From the NCBI RefSeq assembly GCF_050624435.1, contig NC_134536.1, forward strand, positions 131,904,758-131,968,757: 64,000 nucleotides of DNA. The letters run 5' to 3'. This document shows positions 56,073 through 64,000 of the stretch, in pieces. The notes beneath the pieces are model-generated. The model searched no databases, had not been told where the DNA came from, and was given only the letters and a program-made list of their open reading frames with translations. A program made the position numbers and the translations under genes. Position 1 is the first letter of the stretch. Each line of letters begins with the position of its first letter. The DNA is from Tenrec ecaudatus. Its lineage: Eukaryota > Chordata > Mammalia > Afrosoricida > Tenrecidae.

Positions 56073-56080
<8 letters not shown>

Positions 56081-56154
<74 letters not shown>
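56081..56154 (+). repeat. (TC)n(TG)n compound microsatellite
   Basis: About 20 TC units followed by about 15 TG units. Confidence 0.97.
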
Positions 56155-56159
56155 GGAAT

Positions 56160-56315
56160 TTATGATGAGCTGCTCACTGAACGGTCGGCAGTTTGAGTTC
56201 AGAGAGGTGCCTGGCTACCTGCTTTAGAAACTTCAGTCACTGACAACCCAGCGGGTCTGCTTTAATATGACACATGGGGAACCATGAGTTGGAATCCAGT
56301 CAATGGCAACAGATT
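56160..56315 (+). mobile_element. AfroSINE, diverged
   Basis: 'gctgctcactgaacggtcgg' and the tail 'gagttggaatccagtcaatg' identify the copy. Confidence 0.6.
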
Positions 56316-56573
56316 CTCCTTGTTCTTTCAGCAGCAACAGAGAATCAGAGAACGATAGCCTGGGCTGCAGCTGCTAAAGGTGAGAAGTGAGGCCAGGAGC
56401 AGACCTCATAGGGCAGGGCCCGGGCAGAGTCAGCTGGCTGGGGCTGAGCCAGTCGACTTAAAACCTAGGGATCCTAAAGCCTCCTGGAATAACACTGCCT
56501 GGCTCCTGGCTCCCAGAACACGAGACAAAGCTGGGCCTGTGGGAGAGGGATATCCGACCTTTGGAGGGGCTTG

Positions 56574-56747
56574 GAGGGATCCCCGATGGTGTAGTGGTTA
56601 TGAATTGGGCTATGATCTATTTAGCAATTCGAAACCACCAGTAGATTCGAGGGACAAATACTGGGCTTTCTACACCCGTAAACATTTAGAGTCTCAGAAA
56701 CCCACAGGGGGTCGCTATGGATCAGCATGGACTCAATGACAGTGAGG
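56574..56747 (+). mobile_element. AfroSINE
   Basis: 'gatccccgatggtgtagtgg', 'gcaattcgaaaccaccagta' and 'agagtctcagaaacccacag' identify a fairly intact copy. Confidence 0.85.
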
Positions 56748-56784
56748 TTTTTCGGGGGGGGGAGTTGGGGGGACTATTGGACAC

Positions 56785-56880
56785 AAGTGCAGACCCACAA
56801 GTACTTAGTAAGCTCCTATCACAGGGTAGGCACTCTGCCCCATGTTCTCACGGAGCTTATAAGTCAATAAGCAAATTAAC
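56785..56880 (+). mobile_element. L2 3'-end fragment
   Basis: 'agtaagctcctatcacaggg', 'taggcactctg' and 'tctcacggagcttataagtc' match the L2 3' core. Confidence 0.5.
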
Positions 56881-56892
56881 CATCCATTAGAT

Positions 56893-57068
56893 CAGTGGTT
56901 CTCAACCTTCCTGATGCTGTGACCCTTTCATACAGGTCCTCATGTGGTGGTGACCCCCCCAACCATAACATTATTTTCCTTGCTACTTCATCACTGTCAT
57001 TTTGCTACTGCTCTGAATTGGGCGACCTCTGTGAATGGGTCATTTGACCCCGAGGTTGAGAACCACTG
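56893..57068 (+). mobile_element. SPIN-like non-autonomous hAT element
   Basis: A 176-bp element with exact 15-bp terminal inverted repeats CAGTGGTTCTCAACC and GGTTGAGAACCACTG. The flanks CATTAGAT (56885-56892) and TGTTAGAT (57069-57076) match at 6 of 8 positions, consistent with a decayed hAT duplication. Inner blocks 'tgctacttcatcactgtcat' and 'gggtcatttgaccccgaggt' parallel the copy at 18209 in reverse. No transposase is encoded. Confidence 0.82.
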
Positions 57069-57076
57069 TGTTAGAT

Positions 57077-57574
57077 GATGGGTGGGAGGTAGTCTAAATA
57101 GAGTGTCCAGGGGAGGGCACTTCCGAGGAGGTGCACTGAGTAGAAAGGGGAAAGAGATGACGAATTCATCATCATCCGTACCATCATCTTCTTTAAACAC
57201 CCGGGTCTGCCCAGGATCGAATTGGGCTACAGACCCCTGAGTGCTTGTTTTCCTCTGAGTTCAGTTCTACAAATGGCCCTGAATAGAGTAGCCCAGGGGC
57301 TGAGTGTTTGTTGATAAATCAATCCAGAAGGCTCTTGAATCTAAAGCCCCCAAATCCTAGGAGCCTATCAAAATAGAGACTAGCCTCAGGCCATCTGCAG
57401 CAGCCGTCTTTGTCCTTTGGTGCCATCCATTTCTGCTCCAATACATAACCGCCCCACGTACAATATAATGAAACCCTGCTCGGCCCAGTGCCAGCCTTGC
57501 TACTGATCCCACGTGGCAGCCACTGGGTCAGCTGGTCTCGCTGAGGGGCCTCCTCTATTCCCCTGCCCCGCTAC
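57077..57574. other. Unique sequence without recognised gene
   Basis: No exon or repeat was recognised. Confidence 0.4.
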
Positions 57575-58000
57575 CAAGCATGATGCCTTTTTCCAGGGAC
57601 TGGTCCCAATTGCCAACATGTCCAAAGTGCTCAAGATGATGTCTCTCCATCCTAGCTGCTGAGGAGCATCCTGGCTACACATCTTCTGAGACAGATCTGT
57701 TCATTCCGCTGGGAGCCCCAGGGTAGATCCAATATCATTCACCCAAACCGTCATTCGGAGACACCAATTCTTCTCTGCTCTTTCTGATTGGCTGTGCAGC
57801 TTTTGCATGCCTCTGAAGAGATGGGAAACACCCGGGCTTGCTTCAGGTGCCTCCGAGTCTTCAAAGTGACAATTTTTTTTTTTTTTTTTGGCTTACGAGC
57901 ACTTGGGAGAGGTCGTTTGTTGCAGACTGGCCCGATGCAATACGTCGTTTTGATTTCTTGACTACTGCTTCCAAGCAGCAGCAAGAAACTCAGGTAACGC
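57575..58000 (-). mobile_element. RTE-clade LINE fragment
   Basis: 'cctttttccagggactggtc', 'gctgaggagcatcctggcta', 'ctgagacagatctgttcatt' and 'ttgatttcttgactactgct' match antisense RTE ORF order at 61470-61830. A 19-T run interrupts it at about 57871-57889. Confidence 0.75.
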
Positions 58001-59000
58001 GGTTGTAAACATGTTTCTGTGGTGGGAGGTCTTTAACCATCTGCCACTGGGTGGCTGAAAGCTGGAGCTGGGGGTGGAAACTAGCAGGGAAATGGAGGGG
58101 GGTGGGCGAGTGGAGGCTCCTGCAGCACAAGACCTGGGCCCGGGTGGATGTGACTGCTTGGAAAGCAGCCGTAGGCTGTGATGGGTGATGTGTGCACCTG
58201 GGGCATGTGAAGACTTCCTGTGACTGTGCTGAAAGCAGGTGAGGAGGCGGGAAGCGGGGAGCGCATTGGCTATAAATGCCCGAGCTAAACGGGCAGCACA
58301 GCCAAGAGTGAACAATACGCTGTGTGTTTATGCTGCTCGGTGGGTGCTCCTATACATTTTTCTCTGTGTTGGAGGAGGGCAGCTGTGAGTCTAATGACAA
58401 CCAAGGATTCTGGGGAGCAGAAAGCCTGCTCAGACCCTTCCCTGTCCCTCTTCTGGGTGTCCCAGGGGACAGACATAGCCCAGCCCTCTGTTCAGGGCCA
58501 TCCCTGTGTCCGCACTGAAAAGGGCCAAGCCTGGCTTAGCTCCCTCCTCGGCCAGGCCCCTCCTCAGCCAGAGAAGTAATTGCCTTCCCCACTCATTCCA
58601 GAGAGGCTGACTTGCTGGTTTTCTAATCTTCCTAACATTTTGCTTCTCAATAACCTGCAAACAGATGCTACAAGACTCTCTCTGAGGACGCCCCAGGTAG
58701 CGAGGGCAGAAGCTTCTCGGTGAGGATCTTGGCTTCTCTCAGAGAAGAGAAAACCCATTTCCTGTTGCTCTGTGATTTCATTAACACATAAAGGCCCAAG
58801 CGTATGGCTCTGTCTTTACCCTAATTCTCCTTGTGTACAAAATGGGACAGATGTCTTGCCTTGTAAGGCCAGCAGGGTAATTCAGTGCTTCTAAACGCAC
58901 CTAGCACTTAACTAGTGTCCAATCCGCAGCCGCTACTGGCAGTCCCTAGTTACAAACAAGATCTGTTCCCAAGTATATCTTTACATTTAATGCCTAGGTC
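58001..59000. other. Mostly unique sequence, MIR relic, TATA-like motif
   Basis: A TATA-like motif sits at about 58270-58277 ('gcattggctataaatgcccg'), with an ATTGG (inverted CCAAT) directly upstream. It is not followed by a recognised gene. A MIR-like stretch lies at 58800-58915 ('tgtgtacaaaatgggacaga'). Confidence 0.35.
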
Positions 59001-59009
59001 AGTCCAAAC

Positions 59010-59196
59010 AGGTGCATGTGGTTATATAGTGGTTCTGCATTGCGCTGCTAACCGTAAGGTCAGTAGTTTGAACCTACTGGTTACTCCATGGGAGAAAGAT
59101 GAGGCTTTCAACTTTAAAGATTTACAGTTGCAGAAACCCACAGGGGCTGCTCTGCACTGTTCTATGTTGGAATTGACTTGAAGGCAGTGGGTGCAT
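59010..59196 (+). mobile_element. AfroSINE
   Basis: 'attgcgctgctaaccgtaag', 'catgggagaaagatgaggct' and 'tgttggaattgacttgaagg' show a good copy. Confidence 0.85.
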
Positions 59197-59811
59197 TTAA
59201 AAGCTGGATGTGCCGCCTGTGAAGGTGACCATGAGGAGAAGTGTCTCTCACGGCTGGTTCAGTGTTTTCAAAGCAGATCTCCAACTGGTTTATGTGGATT
59301 CTACCTCCTGCTGAGGATTTGGCTTTACATGTTGAATCGGGATCTACAAGATTCCCCAGGTGGTTCTTAAAGATCCTTTAAGTGGTTCTGGGGACCTTGT
59401 AAAACTGTAGAATTCCCACCAGGCCTGCCACTCCCCCTTCTCTACCCTTTGGGGTCCCATGTTTTTCCCTTGTCCCTGGGTTGATTAGAGAAGAGGTATA
59501 CTCTAGCCCAGGTGGCAATGAAGCATGGTAGTAGGGCAGGAGGAAGGTCAAGGGAGATGGAGGAAAGAGCTAGGAGTCAAAGGGCATCCATGGAGGTCTA
59601 GACAAAGACATGTACATGCAAATATATATAGGAGGTTTGGGAAATAGATCTTTGTGTCTATATTTATAGATCAAGTATTAAGGTGGCGGAAGGACCTTGG
59701 GCCTCTACTCAAACACTCCCTCTATGCATGAATACCTTCTTTTATTAAATTGGAACTCTATGATGCTCACTCTCCCGACACAACAGCTGGAGCCTACATG
59801 GGTGAACAAGT

Positions 59812-60305
59812 AAATGTGGTGAAGAAAGCTGATGGTGCCCGGCTATCAAAAGAGATAGTGACTGGGGTCTTAAAGGCTTGAAGATAAACAAGCGGCCATC
59901 TAGCTCAGAAGCAACAAAGTCCACATGGAAGAACACACCAGCCTGTGTGATCGAGGGGTCCCAAAGGGATCAGTTACCAGGCATCAAAGAACAAAAAATC
60001 ATATCATTGACTGCACACCTCCATGATAGGATCGCTGAAGACAAATGGGTGCATAAGCAAATGTGGTGAAGAAAGCTGATGGTGCCCGGCTATCAAAAGA
60101 GATAGTGTCTGGGGTCTTAAAGGCTTGAAGGTGAACAAGCGGCCATCTCGCTCAGAAACAAATAAGCCCACATGGAAGAAGCACACCGGCCAGTGCGATC
60201 ACGAGGTGCCCAAGGGACCAGATATAAGGCATCATGCAAAAAAAAAATATATAAGTGTGTGTATGTATGTGTATTTATGTGTATATGTATATATGTATGT
60301 GTATA
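59812..60305 (+). repeat. 247-bp tandem duplication in L1 3' UTR
   Basis: Two diverged copies begin at 59812 and 60059, each carrying 'ggtgcccggctatcaaaaga' and 'gcggccatct'. The related L1 at 44820-44960 has only one copy. Confidence 0.8.
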
Positions 60306-60960
60306 TATATATTATATTAAATGAAGGGGGAAGTGCAGAGTGGAGACCCAAGGCCCAAGTGTCAGCCAATGGAGATCCCCTCATAGAGGGGCTTAGGAGA
60401 GGAGATGGGTTAATTAGGGTGTGAGGTAGTATCGATGAAGAACACAGCTTTCCCCCAGATCCTGGATGCTTCCTCCCCCCAACTACCATGATCCGAATTC
60501 TACCTTGCAGGGCTGGATAGGACAGAGGCTGTACACTGGTACATAGGAGGGTTGGAGATACAGGGAATCCAGGGTGGATGATACCTCCAGGACCAAGGGA
60601 GTGAGGGACGATGCTGGGAGAGTGGAGGGTGAGTGGGTTGGAAAGGGGAAACTGATTACAAGGAGCCACATGTGACCTCTTCCCTGGGAGAGGGACAGCA
60701 GAGAAGGGGGGAAGGGAGACCCCGAATAGGGCAAGATATGACAAAATAACGAGGTATAAATTACCAAGGGCATATGTGGGAGGGGGGAAAAGGGAGGGAG
60801 GGGGGGAAAAAAAGGAGGACCTGATGCAAGGGGCTTAGGTGAAGAGCAAATGCCTTGAGAGTGATTGGGACAGGGAGTGTATGGGTGTGCTTTGTACAAT
60901 TGATGTATGTATATGTATGGATTGTGGTAAGAGTTGTTGGAGTCCCTAATAAAATGTAAA

Positions 60961-61082
60961 AGAAAAAAAAAAAAAAAAAAAAAGAAAATGATTAGGGCAA
61001 AATATGTACAGATGTGCTTTATACAATTGATGTATGTCTATGTATGGATTGTGATAAGTGTTGTATGAGCCCCTAATAAAAT

Positions 61083-61120
<38 letters not shown>
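60961..61120 (+). mobile_element. Second L1 3' end stacked on first poly(A)
   Basis: After the first A tract, 'gaaaatgattagggcaaaat' leads to 'gcccctaataaaatg' and about 34 A residues. It is either a tiny L1 inserted in the first tail or a template-jump product. Confidence 0.75.
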
Positions 61121-61123
<3 letters not shown>

Positions 61124-61284
61124 GTAGAATTTTGGGAGGTGTATCTGGGAAGGAGATGTAAATTTTTTAGAAAGGGGTTGAACTGGAAGGAGCCAATGTT
61201 AAAGTCTGTTTCAAAAAGAGGGCAAATTACATCGTAATAAATGGTGAGTAACATAGGTCAGTCTGGTAACCTGTCCCTGAGTAG

Positions 61285-64000
61285 TAGTTGAAGCAATTGT
61301 TAGGTGCCATCGAGTCGATTCCGACCCACCGTGACCTTTGCGCTACTGCCCAGTCCTGCACCATCCTCACAATTGTCCCTTGGGCCAGTGCTGCAGCCAC
61401 TGTGTCACTCCATCTTGTGGAGGGCCTTCTCTTTTGCTGCCCTTCTACTTTACCAAGCGTGACGTCCTTCTCCAGGGACTGGTCTTTCTCTATAATTTGT
61501 CCAAAGTACTTAAGACCAAAGTCTTGCCACCCTTGCCTCCAAGGAGCTCTCGGGCCTCTTTCTTTTCCCAAGACAGAGCCATTTGTCCTTTTAGAGAAGC
61601 ACCATTCTTCTCCAGCACCACAATTCAAGTGCATTGATTCTTCTTCAGTCTTCTTTATTCAATGTCCAAGTTTTACATGCGTACGAAGCAATAGAAAAGC
61701 CCGTGGCTTGGGTCAGGCACTCCAGAGTCCTCAAAGTAGCATCCTTGCTCTTCACTACTCTAAAGATGTCTTGTGCAACAGATGTGCCTAATACAGTGTG
61801 TTGTTTGATCTCTTGACTGCCATTTCCATGAGCAGTGATTGTGGATGCATGCAAGACAAAATCCTTGACAATGTCAACCATTTTTTCCATTTATCATGAT
61901 GTTGCCTATCGGTCCACTTGCGAAATTTTTGGTGTTCTTTCCACTGAATTGTATTCCATACCGAAGGCTGCAAACCTTGAGCTTCATCAGTCAGTGCTTC
62001 AAGTCCTTGCTTTCATCAAGCAAGGTTGGTGCCATCTACATTATCGCTAGTTGTTAAGAAGCCTTCCTTCCATCTTGATGCCATATTCTTTTCCATATAA
62101 GCCAGCTTCTCTGGTTATTTGCTCAGTAGATGATTGAAATACATTTGGTGAGAGGATGTAACCCTGACAACACACCTTCCCTAGTTTTAAACCATATAGC
62201 ACTCCCTTGTTCCATCGACAAAACTGCCTCTTGATCCATGTACAAGTTTCGTATTAGCACCATGAAGTGCTTTGGAATTATAATCTTCTCAAGGTTAACC
62301 ATAGTTAGTTATGATCCACACAGATGAATACTTTGCATCGTCAATACAACACAAGTAAATATATTTCTGGTATTCTCTTCTTTCAGCCAAGGTCCATCAG
62401 ACATTAGCAATGATAGCCTTTGTTCGACATCTTCTTCTGAATCTGACCTGAACCTCTGACAGTTCCCTATAAATGTACTGCAGCAATTGTTTTTGAACAA
62501 GTAGCAACAAAGTTTTACTTGCATGTGATATCAAGGATATTCTTGTATAGTTTGAACACTGTGTTGGGTTACCTTTCTTTGAAATGGGTACAAATATGGA
62601 TGGATTTCTTCCAGTCAGTTGGCCAGGTAGCTGTCTTCCAAATTTCCTGGCACAGATGAGTGAGTGCTTCCAGTGCTTCATCAGCTTGTGGAAACATTTC
62701 ATTTGCATCCCATCCATTCCTGCAGCCTTGTTTTCAGCTAGCCCTTTCAGTGAAGCTTAGACTTCTTCCTTCAGCACCATTGGTTCTTGCTTATATGCTG
62801 TTTCCTGAAATGGTGGCATGTTGATTAGTTCTTTTTGGTACAGTGACTCTGTATTCATCCATTTGCCCAGATTCTTTCAATATTGCAACTCAAGGGTAGA
62901 ATATTTTCTTGAGTTCTTTCCATTTAAGATGTGCTGAGTTTGTTCTTCCCTTTTGACTTTCTAATTCTAAATCTTGGCACATCTTATTATAACATTTCAT
63001 CTTTGTCTTCTCAAGCTGCCCTTTGAAAATTGCTATTCAGCTCTTTGATATCATCATTTCTTCCATTTGCTGTAGCCAGTCTATAGTTAAGAGCAAGTTT
63101 CAGAGTCACTTCTGGCATCCGCTTTGATCTTTTCTTTTTTAATGACCTTCTGCTTTCTTTGTGAATGATGCTCTTGATGTCCTCCCACAGCTCATCAAGT
63201 CTTCTGTCATTAGCGTTCAATGTGTCAAATCTGTTCTTCAGATGTTTTCAAAATTCAGATGGAAGAGGCTTAAGGTTGTATTTTGACTCTCATGGGCTCG
63301 TTTTCATTTTCTTCAGCTTTAATTTGAATTTGTAAATGAGCAACTGATGGTCTGTTCCACAGTCAGCCCCTGACCTGGTTTTAGCTGCTGATATTGAGTT
63401 CCTCCATCATCTCGTCCCACAGATGTCGTCAATTTGACTTCTGTGTATTTCATCTTGAGAAGGCCATGTGTACAGTCACTTTCGTATTATCAAAAAATGG
63501 TATTTGCTATGAACAAGTTATTGGTTTTGCAAAATTCTATCATGTGGTCTCCACCTTCATTTCTACCATTAAGACCATATTTTCAAATTATTGTTCCTTC
63601 CTCTTTGTTTCTAACTTTTCATCCCAATAGACAATCATTAGCAATGCATCTTGATTGCATGTATGATTAATTTCCAACTGAAGATACTGGTAGATTTCTT
63701 CTTTTGTGGCTGGTGAATAATAGTTGTATTGATAGTTGTATTGATTGGATTTCCTTGAAGGCAGATACATACAATCTAAACACGGACAGCCTTGTACTTC
63801 ATGATAGATTTTACAAAGTCCTTGCGACAATGAGTGCCATGCCATGCCTCCTGATTATATAATCCCCGGCATAGAAAATCATATGATTTTTTCTGATTAA
63901 AAATGGCCAATATGCATGCATTCCACTTCATTTTTGATGACTTCCACTTTTCTTCATTTCATATTTCGCACAATCCAAATTCTTATCATTCGCAGATTTT
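61285..64000 (-). pseudogene. RTE/BovB-like LINE ORF, decayed, runs off window
   Basis: The ORF would encode an apurinic-like endonuclease followed by reverse transcriptase. Reading from the right on the minus strand: endonuclease near 63600-63750 ('QYLQLEINHTCNQDALLMIV', where the family's 'GDWNAKVG' reads 'VYWDEKLE', losing the catalytic Asp and Asn); 'TWPSQDEIHRSQIDDI' near 63425-63475; a linker near 63011-63220 ending 'ELNSNFQRAA'; the RT entry 'KKGNPTQCSNYTRISLISHA' near 62530-62600; 'IASYACKTWTLNKED' near 61645-61690; and the C-terminus 'DTVAAALAQGTIVRM' near 61370-61420. The 3' end near 61285 is the tail shared with AfroSINE. Stops and frameshifts are frequent. Confidence 0.88.

Larger units (their letters stand above)
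59415..61120 (+). mobile_element. L1 3' insertion with 14-bp TSD and stacked tail
   Basis: The direct repeat AAAACTGTAGAATT flanks the insertion (59401-59414; right copy in the A tract to 61131). Inside is L1 3' UTR from about 59415, ending at 'gagtccctaataaaatg' near 60957. An A tract follows, then a second 100-bp L1 3' end (60983-61083) with its own AATAAA and a longer A tract. A 247-bp internal segment is duplicated in tandem ('aaatgtggtgaagaaagctg' at 59812 and 60059). It has no ORF. Confidence 0.82.

Noticed and set aside
60232..60899. ORFs of 138-170 codons on the minus strand
   Set aside because: They are antisense to L1 3' UTR.
1..64000. CRISPR array, bacterial operon or phage
   Set aside because: Base composition, SINE/LINE content and lack of dense ORFs show mammalian nuclear DNA. 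No spaced direct repeats of CRISPR type were seen.

Overview
This window is vertebrate nuclear DNA from a mammal, almost certainly an afrotherian. The evidence is about 45 copies of AfroSINE-type elements (tRNA-like heads, 3' ends matching an RTE-clade LINE), an RTE/BovB-like LINE, and L1 elements with an unusually long 3' UTR. Two short hAT elements with the ends and internal sequence of SPIN transposons (18209-18399 and 56893-57068) point to a tenrec, because among afrotherians SPIN was reported from tenrec. The species call is inference and needs a database search.

I see no convincing protein-coding gene, rRNA, functional tRNA or CRISPR array. Almost every open frame is repeat sequence or chance. 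The exceptions I could not explain are a minus-strand frame at 32158-32397 and a GC-rich block at 27600-28045. The window reads as intergenic or intronic DNA.

Layout. 1-5690: an L1 3' fragment split by an ERVL/MLT2-like solo LTR (720-1297), a second LTR (1744-2281), then unique sequence. 5690-10240: a CATC-type array, L2/MIR relics, SINEs and another LTR. 10380-11022: a 640-bp pentanucleotide array. 11030-20710: SINEs, RTE fragments, MIRs, one LTR and the first SPIN-like element. 20714-30405: two more LTRs (one nested in an RTE copy), microsatellites, a MER5A-like relic and mariner-like short palindromes. 30405-39041: mainly unique sequence, with an L1 3' fragment, a MIR and an LTR with perfect target-site duplications (TSDs). 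39700-43900: L1 3' UTR pieces, an LTR nested in one of them, and a U6 pseudogene. 44073-53388: a 9.3-kb L1 complex inserted into a SINE, bounded by a 12-bp TSD. 53389-59400: SINEs, MIRs, an L1 stub, the second SPIN-like element and an RTE fragment. 59415-61120: an L1 3' piece with a TSD. 61285-64000: a near-complete but decayed RTE/BovB-like LINE on the minus strand, running off the window.

The elements form a readable insertion history. L1 supplied the machinery for its own stubs and the U6 copy. RTE probably mobilised the SINEs that share its tail. ERVL-like LTRs later landed in older L1 and RTE copies. Catalytic residues are lost in both the L1 (endonuclease Asp to Ala, reverse transcriptase FADD to FSDN) and the RTE endonuclease.
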